A stretch of 64,000 nt of DNA from Patella vulgata (GCF_932274485.2 NC_065883.2:79270559-79334558), one strand, 5' to 3'; positions 43,396 to 56,479 are shown, counted from the first letter of the stretch. Notes: a model not told the origin generated them from the letters alone. Program-made: numbers and translations.

Positions 43396-44900
43396 TACCC
43401 GTTGTACCCGTTGTTTATTGAACCCACAAACTTTGACTCGAATCCGGGTGCTAGGAACTTTGCGGTGGTATAACTCGATACGCCTACATAGAAAGTTAAT
43501 GAAATTTGGCTTGTACATGCATTATGTACCTGTCCAGTTGGTGAAATAAAGATATTGAAGCCACCAATGCTAGTTTACGGTAATATATCTCGAAACGCCA
43601 GCATAGGAACCTACTGAAATTTTGTATTCTTATGCTTTATTCATCCCTTGATTCCGTGAAATAACAAACATTTTCCCACCAAAGCTGGTTTGGTTCCTTT
43701 TTGATGCAGCGTGGGCGTACCCGTTGTTTATTGAACCCACAAACTCCACCTCGAATCCGGGTGCTAGGAACTTTGCGGTGGTATAACTCGATACGCCAAC
43801 ATAGAAAGTTAATGAAATTCGGCATGTACATGGCCTATGCAACTGTCCAGTTTGCGAAATAAAAATATTGAAGCCACCAAAGCTAGTTTAGAAGTTATTA
43901 CGTCTGCAGTTAGCCTACCCTAACCCGATTCTCCAATATGTTTAGTATGTTTACGGTGATATATTTCGAAACGCCAGCATAGGAACCTTCTGAAATTTTG
44001 TATTCTAGTAGTGTATTCATTCTTGATTCCGTGAAATAAAAAACATTTTACCACCAAAGCTGGTTTGGGTCGTTTTTTGACGCAGCGTGGGCGTGCCCGT
44101 TGTTTATTGAACCTACAAACTCCTCCTCGAATCCGGGTGCTAGGAACTTTGCGGTGGTATAACTCGATACGCCAACATGGAAAGTTAATGAAATTCGGCA
44201 TGTGCATACCTTATTCATCTGCCGATTTAATAAAATAAAGATATTGAAGGCACCAAAGCTAGTTTAGAAGTTATTACGTGCGCAGTCAGCCTACCCTAAC
44301 CCGATTCTCCAATATTTTTAGTATGTTTACGGTAATATAGGAGCCTTCTGGAATTTTGTATTCTAATAGTTTATTCATCCCTTGATTCCGTGAAATAACA
44401 AACATTTTCCCATCAAAGCTGGTTTGGGTCGTTTTTGACGCAGCGTGGGCGTCCCTGTTGTTTATTGAACCCACAAACTCCACCTTGAATCCGGGTGCTA
44501 GGAACTTTGCGGTGGTATAACTCGATACGCCAACATAGAAAGTTAATGAAATTCGGCATGTGCATATCTTATTCATCTGTTGATTTAGTGAAATAAAGAT
44601 ATTGAAGCCACCAAAGCTAGTTTAGAAGTTATTGCGTGCGTTGTGAGTCTACCCTAACCTGATTTCCCCAATATGTTTAGTATGTTTACGGTAATATCTC
44701 GAAATTCCAGCATAGAAGCCTTCTGAAGTTTTGTATTCTAGTAGTTTATTCATCCCTTGATTCCGTGAAATAACATTTCCCCATCAAAGCTGATTGGGTA
44801 CTTTTTGATGCAAAATGGACGTACCCCTTTTTTGCATCCTCAGTTAGCCTAGTGTGCGATATTTTAGTATGTTTACGGTAATAGTACATTTTGGGGTGTG
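43396..44900 (-). repeat. ~379-bp satellite units, inverted half
   Basis: The same unit is read on the minus strand, with GATATTGAAGCCACC anchors at about 43,550, 43,868, 44,245 and 44,602. Unit lengths vary by deletion (about 315-380 bp). The turn at 43,395 lies inside a unit: AACCATACCCGTTGTACCCG joins two inverted units directly, leaving no loop sequence. Confidence 0.8.
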
Positions 44901-45306
44901 GGGTATGATCGGGGGATCTATTACATAATACTTTGCATTAATATGTTTTAAAATTTTATTTTCTAATATAAAGGTAATTATTTTCGTGATAATTATATCT
45001 AGGTTTTTCTTGGCGTAGGAATACGTGGGCTTACTTGATCTCGAATCCGAGTGCTGGAAATGGAATACGGTGAGAGAATAATATTATGTCTGCTAACTTG
45101 ATCTCGAATGCGGGTGGAATACGGTGAAAGAATATGTCTGCTAATTTGATCTCGAATCCGCGTGCTGGAATACGGTGAGAGAATATGTCTGCTAACTTGA
45201 TCTCGAATCCGGGTGCTGGAATACGGTTAGAGAATATGTGTGCTGGAGTACGCTGAGAATTATGTCTGCTAACTAGATCTCGAATCCGGGTGCTGGGTGC
45301 TGGCCT

Positions 45307-46704
45307 ACGATAAAACTCCGTTGAGTCCTTAAGCAGGTATGTTGAAAATCCATTATCATTAGTTAGGACTATAATTTGTACAATCTAGTCATCGTCCCAT
45401 ATTTGAAAAAATATAAATCAAGCGATTGAAAAATAATAATGTAGTGACTGGTTAATACTGGGAACAATTGCCAGAAAAACATCGAGCGGCTTACACTTAC
45501 GAAAATACCAAACACTATTGTTTACTGTATTCATTCACGTATAATATACATGTATTACGGATTGTCTTTTAACAATGAATAATCCAACTTCTTTTTTGTT
45601 CAGTGTAAATTTTAATTCTGTTTCATCTTATTTCTAATATTAAGACGAAAAATGTCTACTTTGTTGTCGCTTTACATGTTAAGCATGAAAGTCAAACAAA
45701 TTTAGAATTTTGATACTTCTACTTAGCAACCATCATTATGACGTCGTTTGGTGTCACCACCGTGTGATCGGGACCATTATGTTGATAACAACGACTCGCT
45801 CTTCGTAATGTTGAATGGTTTGTTTAGCTTGTATTTGAAATAGTATTTGCAAACCATATCACGTTCGATGTTGTTTTCAATTTCAACATGGATTCCCCGG
45901 TTCGGCGGTTGTACGTGACAAGGAGTAGTCTGGCCTGTCCAACCTCGTTGTTTTTCCCCGGGTCCTCCTGTTTCCTCCCACTGCTAGACCCCTCCTCGCA
46001 AGTGAATTATTGAAATAAAATTGAACCAAGTATATGTTAGTAACGAAATGGCCTAGTTTGTGTAAAAGTCAATTTCTATTACACATAGCTCTCATGTGTA
46101 CATGTATTCAGTAAACTGCAAAAATTATCCATTTTGAATTGAAGTTGACTCGCACCCCCCCCCCCTTTATGATGGCATAAAACCATTTATTGTAACTTTA
46201 ATACACAGATTACAATTTTCAAAAAAATTTTTGGGACACTAGAGATTTATTCATATAATATATTTTCACATTTAGCCACATTTATCAATTAGTTCATGAA
46301 ATATTAAAGTGGAATTCCACAAATAGGTCACATAACCCCTTCAAATGGCAAAATGTATTGAGCTGAAACTTTCCGACAAGTTATGGGGGCTATTTCTTTA
46401 ATTTGTCTATCAACAGGTATCCTGCGAAATCTCAGAATTTTCCTTTAATTTAAAGAACATTTCTTTTTGCCTTTAAATGTAGGTAAGACTTGCATGTACG
46501 TACATGTAAATCGAACATTTTACAATGCAACACTATAGAATTTATCTGTATGTAGCTCTGTGTCCCTTTTAATTTGAAACCTACACTAACAAATGTATGA
46601 TATTACTACCATACTGTAACAAGAAACGTATTGGGCTACATAAATGCATTGTTAAGTTTAATTTATCCAACAGTTGGCAATGAAATCTTGCCATATAAAT
46701 CTAT
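45307..46704. other. End of unit A: AT-rich sequence with one SINE
   Basis: Apart from the plus-strand SINE-II at 45,885-46,075 and a C-run near 46,157, nothing is recognised. This stretch forms the right end of unit A; its copy B counterpart would lie beyond the window. Confidence 0.5.
45885..46075 (+). mobile_element. SINE-II in plus orientation, partial head
   Basis: GATTCCCCGGTTCGGCGGTT, GTACGTGACAAGGAGTAG, GGTCCTCCTGTTTCCTCCCA and GAATTATTGAAATAAAATTG follow the minus-strand consensus read forward. It is the only SINE-II in this direction in the window. Box A and the (CT)n tail are missing. Confidence 0.75.
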
Positions 46705-46888
46705 ACAGGAAAATCCGGCACTGGACATTATAATTATTCAACATATCTGAGCAGAGCTTATAATAATACATAAATATATAAATAAATAAGATACACAACA
46801 GCAGATATGTTAGATATAATAATAAACAATTCGGTGCTAAAAGTTCCCTCGTAGCGTGTTTCATAATGTCAATCACAAAGAATAAAGC

Positions 46889-46890
<2 letters not shown>

Positions 46891-46931
<41 letters not shown>

Positions 46932-47030
46932 ACGTCCACTCGACAGACACAAACTAGCCCATTTCGGGACCCTACATATTCAATTTTATTTCAATAATTC
47001 GCGGGGAATCGAAATCAGGCCATAATTGTT
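46891..47030 (-). mobile_element. SINE-II remnant, unit B
   Basis: Counterpart of 21,719. A (GA)n tail of 38 bp, the body start, then TTCAATAATTCGCGGGGAAT and GAATCGAAATCAGGCC, so it is already deleted internally but longer than in A. Confidence 0.8.
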
Positions 47031-47967
47031 TGAATTTAATTGTTTAAATCGTGTACAAAGGATGCCAGTCGTTCCTAAATTTGCAATTCTTTATATACTG
47101 TTACTTCCACATAGCTGTGTTTATATTTAGAACAGTGAGTTTATAGCCACAGTGGTGAGTTACGTGATATATAACACACTGTTCATTAATTATTAAGTAA
47201 CACTATAGGCCTAGACGTATATAGTCATACACTTCAATAAGTTTAATAGGATTATTTTTAGTTTATCCCTCACTGATTTCTTTGTGATTTGGTTTAAAAA
47301 TACAGGGCGTATGGATATGCAACTGGTTATTCCAAATTTAAAGCACCAGTGTCAAAATAAAAGTAATACTTTGAGCAATCATTAAGAACTTTTTTTTTTT
47401 AAATTCTGAAACAATATTATTCGAAAGGGTCAGTTCATTCAAACTTAATTTATGGACAATATAGTAATAATGAGTCATTATAATATTTATTACAAGCTTT
47501 TAATTCGGATGACTTAATGACATTAAAATAGTGGGGTTTTTTTGTTTTGGGACTTTTTGGGGGGGTGGGGCGCGGTCTGGTTTGGTGTGACGTTAAATTA
47601 TATTTTTAAAAGTGGAAGTAAGTCTAGGTTATCAAGCCCGACAGCCTTTTATAATACAAAACGTTAAATATACATATTTAATTTTTAAAATTCTAACAGT
47701 TTGGTTTAAGGTGTCGGCATGTTTGTCGAGCTACTCAAGCCCGACAGCCTTTTATAATACAAACCGTTAAATATATATATTTAATTTTAAAAATTCTAAC
47801 AGTTTGGTCGAGCTACTCTGTACGTATGTCGTTTTGTTTTTTAATTTTAATACCACTTTTAATCCAAACAATTTCATTTATTTAACGCACATTAGAGAAT
47901 ATTCTGTCACAATAGTAGTTTCGTTAGAGTATTTTGTTTATATCGACTAATAAAAGGGGAATTGAAA

Positions 47968-48357
47968 CGATTAAACATACATTATGCAAGCACAAAATCT
48001 GCTTATTGCAGGTCTTTCTTCAGGTCTGAAATATTATCTAAACTATTAATTAAACATTAATCAGCTTATCCAGATCATAATCAACACTCGATGTCATCGC
48101 TAGCCTGCGAAATGTACTAGATTAGGATCCGATTTGTTGCTCAACATTCATTCATGATTAAATCATGAAATGGATAATCGAGACTATATTTTTTTATCGT
48201 GCCGACTTTATTAATGATGATCGAGGCTAGGTCGAAACTTAAGTCGCTAAATTCTCGGTTCAGAATGGATCAATTTGACTGAAACTTTCAGCAAATGGCC
48301 TTTGCATTATCTAGTTTTTAACTATTATAGTGAGAAGTGTCAGCTCTTTATCTAATC
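47968..48357 (+). mobile_element. Dispersed repeat R1, unit B
   Basis: Counterpart of 22,733-23,128 with only a few base changes. Confidence 0.6.
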
Positions 48358-49659
48358 TCCCATAAATTATTTTCAAGAAAATGAATGTATTGTATTCAAA
48401 TAATGTACTTAATTATGTAATAATAACATTGTTTTCTTTTTGAAATATGTAAATGATCTGGATTGTTGTGTCTTAAAGTAAAATGATCCAAACCTATTCC
48501 ATTCATTTATTTTCATAGTGAGGTTCAATTTGTTTGCATTTATTTGGTTTTTCTATCGGAAAAACTTTGAAATAACACATAATGTTAATCTTGGCCTCGA
48601 TGTTCATGGATAGACACGAATTGTTCTTTAGTTCACTGGCGTTCAATGACAAAATCGATGACGTCATGAAATCAATAGGAAATAATGAAAACTTTAGATG
48701 GTCAAAACTCTCATTTTGATATATCGATAACTAATTTTAGACGAATATCCTCTTTGATAAAACTATTTAGTTTTCTCTTGTGTATTGTATGAAAGTCTGT
48801 ATCTCCCTTTTAGTTTGGAATATTGTGTCTTAAAAATACTAACAATAGTAATATCATTATGTTTACATGTGACGTGCGCGCAGCACCAACACAAACTTCT
48901 CAGCCCAGAGTCATATTCAGATCTTTCGTTGCAATCTGTTTCACAGAGAATTACGAAAGTCTTGTAATATCTCTGTAAAAGATGACTGTCTTCAACACGT
49001 GCAATCACATCACGCAGCGACAATCATTGGTTCAACGCACGTGCATTATTTAAAAAAGACGTAACTGGTTGGGGCAGAATGGTGCCTTTTACTCATTTTA
49101 ATACCCATTTACACTAAATAGGAAATATATTTTACCTACAAATACTTCAAACGTCTTTATTCATTTTTCTAATACATAAAAAAAAAAATGTTTTAGAATT
49201 TAATTTGTCGGAGGAAAAAAGTTAATATTGGGGACTCATTAAGTCGCATCGATGTCATCCTTATCAGTGACTGTAGAGGCCTAGCGAAACTTCACTTCTG
49301 ATCAGTGTGCTTTCGTTGCCGTAAGCACTGACAAGATTATTAAATTGTCCCTATAAATAATTCAAAATTAAAACGGTACTGTACAGTTTTATCGTTCGTA
49401 TGAAGCAAAACTTAAATGTATACCGGAATTAAAATAACCTTGACCTAGATTTTCTGATTGGAAAGTTCTGCAGATTAAAATATAAGATTTGTTTAGCAAT
49501 GTGGGGTCTTTGTGTCTAGTTCACCTGAACTCAATAAAGCTGGCACAGGAAAAAACTGGACAATCTATCTACCCAGCTCTGTGGGGATCAAACATAGATC
49601 CACAAGAGAGAAAAAGAAATACTGGTTTAATTCCTACTTGTCTTCATCAATGGGTTAGA
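48358..49659. other. AT-rich intergenic sequence, unit B
   Basis: Counterpart of 23,129-24,424 and nearly identical to it; no gene recognised. Confidence 0.5.
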
Positions 49660-50000
49660 AATGAAATTAAATGGGTTTTAAGGTCCTACTGTTCTGCTCT
49701 GACAAGGCTAATGAATACTAGGCCAATCAAGATGGGCATACGCCATACAGTGAGCTATGAGGAAAATTTTGCCTGGACAGTGGTACTATGGCCTACACTT
49801 ATATCGAATTACATCTGCCAAGGGATCTTTTACTTGCACACCAATGTGTATGTGGGACCTACACATACACATTGGTGTGCAAGTAAAAGGAAATCAAGAC
49901 GGGAAATCCCAATGAACTTTCTCAGGCAATTCCGATGGCCCAACCCGCAACCTCCAGACTAACGGCCAAAGTCTTACTCACTTAGCCACCGTGGCTCCCC
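49660..50000 (-). mobile_element. SINE-I with internal hairpin, unit B
   Basis: Counterpart of 24,425. The same 63-nt hairpin lies at 49,827-49,889. The tail-proximal 130 bp (49,665-49,795) differ from A at more than ten positions; several differences (CATACGCCATACAG, TATGGCCTACAC) agree with the SINE-I consensus seen at 40,234. Confidence 0.8.
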
Positions 50001-50279
50001 CATCAATGCGTTACTTAATGAAGATAAGCATATGTCACATTCAGTGTACTAGGCAGAAATTTGACCAGACAGCTGCACCTACTCTTTGTCAAATTCTATC
50101 AGGAGCACACTGGTGGCCCTTGTGTTTGTCTCTATCCTAACTAGGAACACTTTTACCTTGCCCTAACCCTTGCCCCATTCTGCACCAATGACATGAGGAA
50201 ACCACGCTAGAAAATCCTGATTGAAAACAGGACTTCCTGGTTGTTAAGCCAGCGTCATACTCACTGAACACCTGTGATT

Positions 50280-50485
50280 CTTAGAAGTTGGGTCATTTCG
50301 GGACTAAGAAATGTCAAATCTTTATTTCAATAATTCGTTGGTACACAAGCGTCTATTGCAGTGTGAATAAAGTTGAGAACATGGTGAAATCCCCTGAAGT
50401 TAGATAACCAACCCACTATTTGACTTGCACAAGCGTGGGCTTGAAACCACAACTTGAATCAATGACAGATCTAATGATCTAAACA
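50280..50485 (-). mobile_element. Old, diverged SINE-II copy, unit B
   Basis: Counterpart of 25,030-25,250, almost unchanged. Confidence 0.6.
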
Positions 50486-50818
50486 TAGACAAGTTAGTCC
50501 TTCAGAGATAAAAATAATTCTTTAATTGTAAATTATCTACTAAACACAAGATACAGCTAAGAATGTTTCATCTTTTTAATTTTCATCTTTGATTTTGTGT
50601 GTGATATAAATATGTTTGACATATATGTACAATGATTTTATAAAACAGTAATTATTATATATAATATACAATTAAAATATAAATACTATTTTGTAAATAA
50701 TACATTAATAAAATATATGTAGATAACACGGCAGTGTCGTGGATGGAATATGTAATCAAATAATTAACTGTATGCCAATAATAACACATCTATCAACTGT
50801 TTTTCTAAATCTTTTTTT

Positions 50819-51203
50819 ATACGCCCACATGGAAATCTGGTCGTATATTGTCGTCGCCCCCGTCCGTCCGTCGGTCCGTCGTCCACAATTTCTTGTGAAC
50901 GATCTAGAGGCTAAAGTGAATATCCGATTGACTTTAAATATATACACAGTGTTTAAGGTCATGAGACGAAGAACCCTATTGATTTTCAGCGATATTCGAT
51001 AATAACTACCAGAGTTATGGCCCTTGATCACTTTGAAATATCTTGTGGACAAAGGCCATGAGACAAAGAATCGATAATTACTTAATGAGCTATTACTCGT
51101 AATAAGATTTTCATGTGTTGTAAACGTTCTCCTTACTGATAAAAGAAAAAATATGTGACAACCCTTGTTGACTGCTCGGACGACTAAGCTGTTGTGGGCG
51201 TAT
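50819..51203. mobile_element. MITE-like element with ATACGCCCACA ends, unit B
   Basis: Counterpart of 25,584-25,973 with the same 11-bp terminal inverted repeats. The C-run of A is replaced by a short GTCGTCGCCCCCGTCC stretch. Confidence 0.7.
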
Positions 51204-51449
51204 GTTTCGTCGCCTGGCAATCTATCTTCTCTGTTGAGAACATACACAGTTGTTCTTATCTATGTGTATTATCTTTAATACACAGTCTTCTTCTCACTAA
51301 CGATTAGCTGAAAATACAAAACAACTGACTATAAAATAGATTCAATTACATTATGTTAAAAACATATGTTACAAGATATTTATGCAAGTAACCTAGCTCT
51401 GAGCATGGTTGCTAAGCAACCTGTAATAACAGTACATGCCCATAAACAG

Positions 51450-51690
51450 AGAGAGAGAGCGAGAAATGGGGTATAACGTTCACTCAACACAAACAAGGTC
51501 CTTTCGGGACTATCGCATGGTTCAATTTTAGTTCAATAATTCGCTTGCGCGTAGGGGACTTTAGCAGAGGGAGGACCTGGAGAAAACCCACGAGGTTGGA
51601 CAGGCGACCCTACTCCTTGTCACGTACAACCGGGGATTCCAAATCACGGCAGTTGACTCAATGACAGACCTTGTGCTTCACACAATAAAC
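51450..51690 (-). mobile_element. Fused SINE-II (recombinant), unit B
   Basis: The left part carries the variants of A's copy 1 (ATAACGTTCACTCAACAC, AACAAGGTCCTTTCGGGAC) and the right part those of copy 2 (TTTTAGTTCAATAATTCG, GGGGACTTTAGCAGAGGGAG, CCGGGGATTCCAAATCACGG). The offset to A changes from 25,219 to 24,099 across it, a net loss of 1,120 bp. Confidence 0.85.
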
Positions 51691-52274
51691 CAAGGAATAC
51701 TGGTAACTATCTTTAATGATTTAGTTTTTCCAACTCCATTCAGACTAAAATAAATTTCAATTAATTTACCTGGAAAGCTTCAAGATCACCATGTGCATAG
51801 GTTAATGAAAAATCAATAACTTTCGCTTTCTTCTGTAAACCTTCTAATTCTTTCTTCATGGCTTCACTGTTTTTCGTTACTTCTGTTAATTCATCTGCAA
51901 GTCGTTTTCAAGGATTTGACATGTTTCGTCATATATTGCCTGAACAAGAAATAAAATTATTCCTGATTTAAAATTGTGAAGTCAAAGTGCAAGTAAAGCG
52001 TCATCCACAAATTTGTAAGATTCATCAAGTAATAAAATAAACATATTCAGGTGTGTACTATTTCAAGATCCAATTTAGTAAAGATATGATTTTCTTCAAT
52101 TGGATCTTAGATTTTAATATTTGATTTGTGTGGGGTGTGACTATTTTTCAAGGTAGCTTCATTTCATTCTTTCAGACAATTAGAATATAGAGAGCAAGAC
52201 ACATGATTCTTACCAGGACATTTTGGCACTGTTGTCTGAAGAAAAGTTTGCCGTAAACACAAGATTATGTATTT

Positions 52275-52545
52275 GTCCTTAGAGAGGAAGAAATGGGGTA
52301 TAATGTCCACTCAACACAAACTAGGTCATTTCGGGACTAACATATGGTTCTATTTTATTTCAATAATTCTCTTGCGAGTAGGGGTCTTTAGCAGTGGGAG
52401 GAAACAGGAGGACCCCGAGAAAAATCACAAAGTTGGACAGGCGACCCCTACTCTTTGTCACACATAAAACCACGTCAGTTGACTCAATGACAAATCTTAT
52501 GATGCAACGCATACGTTAAGCATTCGGCCACCCAACCACCCCATT
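52275..52545 (-). mobile_element. SINE-II copy 3, unit B
   Basis: Counterpart of 28,166-28,430, nearly identical. Confidence 0.8.
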
Positions 52546-52879
52546 TGACTTTAGAACAACCCCAATATGCATCTTTGATCCTTTACAACAGAAAATATGG
52601 GAATCTAAAATTATATGACATAACCACAATACCACCAAGTTATTTGTTTGTCAAAATAACATAAAAGCACATTTAGTTTTGCTATGTGAACTCCTGAGAT
52701 GAGAAATGGTATCAGGCATTCTAGAAAGAGTTATTCATACTATGCCTTAGTCCTGACACAGGACACGTCTTATGACTAACAATAGTAATCATGTTTTGAA
52801 TTTCAAACATTGCTTTGAAACTTCTATTTTGAGACGCAGGTTCACAGTAAAAATAATAATGAGCATTCCACGTAAAGAT

Positions 52880-53212
52880 ACATTAATTAAGAGTTTAATA
52901 AAGAGTTGGTCATTCTTGCTATAATAGTTAAAGATAAATGATAAAAAAAGAGAATATTGAAAATTTCATTCAAATTACTTCATTCTATGCCAAATTATCA
53001 ATGTTGGTCAGTTTTGACAAGATTTGTGCATAGTGGTAACCAGAGCACTGGCATATTAGCGGCTTAGACTCGCTTTCCCATTTTTAAATTAAATCTTTAA
53101 ATGGCGAACCGTTTTAATCTAGCTAAAATCTCGAGTATCCGATGCCATCGAGATTTGATAATGGTCTTGTGGTTTTGTTAATAAATGTCTAATTAATAGT
53201 TTATATAACATT
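52880..53212 (-). mobile_element. Dispersed repeat R1, uninterrupted empty site of the LINE
   Basis: Counterpart of the split R1 in unit A. Bases 53,095-53,117 (CTTTAAATGGCGAACCG and the following TTTTAA) exist only here and mark where the LINE went in on A. Confidence 0.7.
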
Positions 53213-53907
53213 TCTTGATTTTCTTTTTGAACACTTTGGTCAGATAATCCACAAATTTATTGCTTTCACCAAGAGAGTTGAGGAAATCGGCATGAATTTT
53301 GTTTTCTTTATCAACTAATTTCTCTATATCTGTTTTCTTATTTTCTAATTTAGCTTGTACTTCCATTATCTACAAATCATAAACATTGATAACAAGGGTT
53401 GCTATGTCAACAATCAATTTAAAATTTCATTATTAGTAGATTCCCGTTTTAAATCATTCATTTAATCTTCGTAAATACTAACTACGGCTTTATGAATTCT
53501 TTGTGAGGGATAATTTTGAAGGTTTATTAAGGTTTAATGTCATATGTACTTTTAATACTAATGTATAAAGGTAATCAGTACCCTTTCTCTATTGTAAATT
53601 GTATGCGTAAGGGTGAGTTTTGCCCAAACTACAAAGTTTCTGACTACTTTTCATTCATGCTCTAAACTACCAAGGGATATATTACTGGCACTATTCACTA
53701 ATTCATCATAAATATTGGATCCAAGAAAAATACAATTTGATATTATCACTCGACTGATGTGAAAATAAAACCAGATTTGTTTTATAAAAAGAAATCTACC
53801 TTTGTCTGCATGTCTAATTTTTCTTGTTGTTTATTGGATACTTTGTCAGCTAAAATTTATTCTCGTTTCTCATATTCTTTCTGAAAATAGATAGAATAAT
53901 AATCAAA

Positions 53908-54257
53908 TAAAATGGGGTTCAACGTCCTACTGTTCTGCTCCGAGAAGACGGGCATAGGGCATACAGTGGGCTGCGAGGGAAATTTTGCCTAGGCAGCGGC
54001 ACTATGACCTACCCATATATCGAATTCTACCTGCCAAGGGATCTTTTACGTGCACGCCAATGTGTACAAAGGACTTCGTTTTTTCGTCCCATCTAAATGA
54101 CAACACAGATGTCCTTGTCAGGTCCTCCGTCCTGCACCACTGACAAGGGGAAACCACGAAAAATCCTGATGAACTTTCTCGGCCAATGCATGGATCGAAC
54201 ACGCGACCTCCGAGCTAGCGGGCCAGTGTCTTACACACTTAGCCACCTTGGTTCCTG
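53908..54257 (-). mobile_element. SINE-I, near full length, unit B
   Basis: Counterpart of 31,768-32,117 with no obvious difference. Confidence 0.8.
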
Positions 54258-54758
54258 CATAATAAACAAACTGGTATCATAAGACTAAGAATACATGATA
54301 GATATTCATATTAAGCATTCTATTATTAAACATTGTATTATATTCAGTTATGTATATTTTGTATTGGGTAAGTTTTATATATTTAATAAATCATTTTTAT
54401 AGTTGGTACAATGTTTATAGATAAAATGTTGACATCAAATATCTAACAATATAGAAGCTTATTGTTAAACAAAAATACAAAATGTATCAGTTATTTGCAT
54501 CTATAAATTACAAATAACTCTTGAAGGATTACTGAAACATGAACATTTTATTTCTGGGTGAGATGTGTCAACTAGTTTAGTTATCAATATGTGTGTGATT
54601 ACTAACCCAGGAACCACTTCAGTGAGATACAGCAGAGATCAATTATTGGAGTTCAGAGACCAAAACACTTTGGATTCAAATTAACAGTTTTTAGAATCAA
54701 TCCCAAAAACTGTTGTGAGTCACAAACCATTAAGAAGGAAATCTGATCAATAATAATA

Positions 54759-54761
<3 letters not shown>

Positions 54762-54797
<36 letters not shown>

Positions 54798-55020
54798 GTT
54801 TAACATCCACTCAACACAAACTAGGTCATTTCGGGACTAACATGATTCAACTTTATTTCAATAATTCGCTTGCGCGCAGGGATCTTTACCAGTGGAGAAA
54901 ACCCACGATGTTGTACAGGCGACCAAACTCCTTGTCACGTAAAACCGGAGAATCGAAACCACGCCAGTTGACTCAATGACAGACCTTATGATACAGCGCG
55001 CACACGTTAACCTCCCAATA
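54762..55020 (-). mobile_element. SINE-II copy 4, unit B
   Basis: Counterpart of 32,620-32,880; the (GA)n tail is about the same length. Confidence 0.8.
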
Positions 55021-55024
55021 ATAT

Positions 55025-55980
55025 ATGGAATGCTCGGTCGATGAACGGAAAGATAGGAGCACTAACGGCCTCCATGATAACGAACTGAGAAGAACGAAAC
55101 CCTTGTTTATGCGGACTTATCTTCCTCGATCTGGGTACACCGCCCTACATGTTCCGCGCTATAAGCAGATAGGTGGCGGCATTGTCATCCTGGTCAGAAC
55201 TAATCTGAAGTTTAAAAGGAATACTGGAATTCAAATCGTTTGACATAATGGATGTAAATATTTACGTTGATAGCACCATGATACACGCTGTAACTATTTA
55301 TATACCCCCATACTCTAAACAACATAAAGTGAAAGTACAAATTTCTTATTGGAATTTGGTACACTATTAGAAAGTATCATTCTTTCTCCTGGTTATCTAA
55401 TGATCGTTGGTGATTTCAATATACACGTGGATCACCCATCTACGGTGGCTGATTTGGGACAAAAATATAATAATAGCTCGAAATACGATCGCGCCACTTG
55501 CGCCAGGGTAAATTAGGCAGTGATCAGTTCCTACATATGAAATAAATAAACTTGAATCAGACCTGGGCTTCTAGATACCAGGAATGTCAGTCTCTCCTAG
55601 CAAAAGTCTGTAACCTCGATATATACAATTATTGATTCGTATAATAACATGCGATATACTCCCCACTTGGAAGGGGGTAAATATTAACGGGAAATATTTT
55701 TTTGCATGTCCCAAAGGTCACATCTATTGTACGAAAAATGCCGTCGAAATCATGTGAATTAGATCCTAAGCCTATTGAATTGGTAAAGAACTGTATTGAT
55801 GAATTGGCACCTGAATTATTACGAATATTTAATACATCGTTTGAATCTGGGATTTTCTCCGCCAACGGTAAAGCTGCCGTTGTCCGCCTCCCTCATTAAA
55901 AAAACTTGGACTAGATCCTAACACGCTGTACAATTATCGACCAGTTTCCAATTGCTGTTTCCTAGACAAGTTCCGCGAAA
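55025..55980 (+). pseudogene. Decayed CR1/L2-type LINE ORF2, unit B
   Basis: Counterpart of 32,886-33,840 with the same breaks, the GDFN-x-H endonuclease motif and the start of the RT (NYRPVSNCCFLD). A few private base changes (for example F to L in the DPKPIE segment) distinguish it. Confidence 0.75.
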
Positions 55981-56479
55981 AGTGTTTTTTTTTAGCAAGG
56001 ATTGGGCAACAGCCATGACCTATATTAAACTCCTCTCCCTGTCAGATATAGATACATGTATTTACATTGGAGAAATAAATAATCAATGATTACGGTGAGT
56101 GTGTTATTGTTGTCTCTGGCATGGATCTACATTTGAGAAATACACAAACAATGTACAAGGTGTTCGCATATTGCGTCAAACTTGTCAACAATTTTTATAA
56201 ATAATTTGTACATTTATACATAGCTATAGAAATGGAATGAAATGAGGTTTAACGTCCTAGCGTGTCCACAACCTTGGTGTTACATACTTTTACTTGTAGC
56301 GATGATATATTTAAACGATTTTTATAATCCGATAAAAAGTGTGACCTCTAGAGGACAACAAGCTAAAATCGCGATTTTGTCGTACAATCAGGGGCCATAA
56401 TTCAGGAATTCTGAATATGTACAGAATATACAACTGGTGGTGGTTTTTTCTTTGATGTGTTATATCATATATCAACCTG

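Larger units (their letters stand above)
41336..45306. mobile_element. Fold-back element built of nested satellites (~4.0 kb)
   Basis: The structure is symmetric about 43,395. Each end has five or six ~50-bp units (GTATTCCAGCACCCGGATTC followed by GAGATCAAGTTAGCAGACAT); the left block is 41,341-41,595 and the right block about 45,014-45,295, inverted. Next come single-copy inverted flanks (GCAAAGTATTATGTAATAGA, CATACTAAAATATCGCAC). Inside are about four ~379-bp units per side, in plus orientation to 43,395 and minus orientation after. Terminal tandem repeats plus inverted symmetry are what the Foldback class of DNA transposons shows. No transposase and no target duplication are seen. Copy B contains the left end from about 63,115 to the window edge. 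Confidence 0.75.
21550..46704. repeat. Segmental tandem duplication, unit A (~25.2 kb)
   Basis: The sequence from ACAGGAAAATCCGGCACTGG onward recurs from 46,705 in the same direction. The offset is 25,155 bp at the start, 25,235 bp at about 23.5-24.3 kb, 24,100 bp after the SINE-SINE deletion, 22,139 bp after the LINE, and about 21,780 bp near 41.7 kb. Between these steps long stretches are identical or differ by isolated bases. Confidence 0.95.
51770..53880 (-). pseudogene. CFAP44-like fragment, unit B
   Basis: Exon remnants at 53,800-53,880, 53,214-53,369 and 51,770-51,939 correspond to those of unit A and share its in-frame TAA and frame change. The exon with the KFGCIVDLEKLE text (26,608-26,822 in A) is missing because it fell inside the SINE-SINE deletion. 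The R1 insertion that cuts the 53,214 exon is present but not interrupted by the LINE. Confidence 0.6.

Noticed and set aside
42060-44576. Family of 63-96 aa proteins containing FINFLCW and RGGVCGFNKQ
   Set aside because: These frames are by-products of the ~379-bp satellite; they occur in every unit, on both strands according to unit direction, and are broken in several units.
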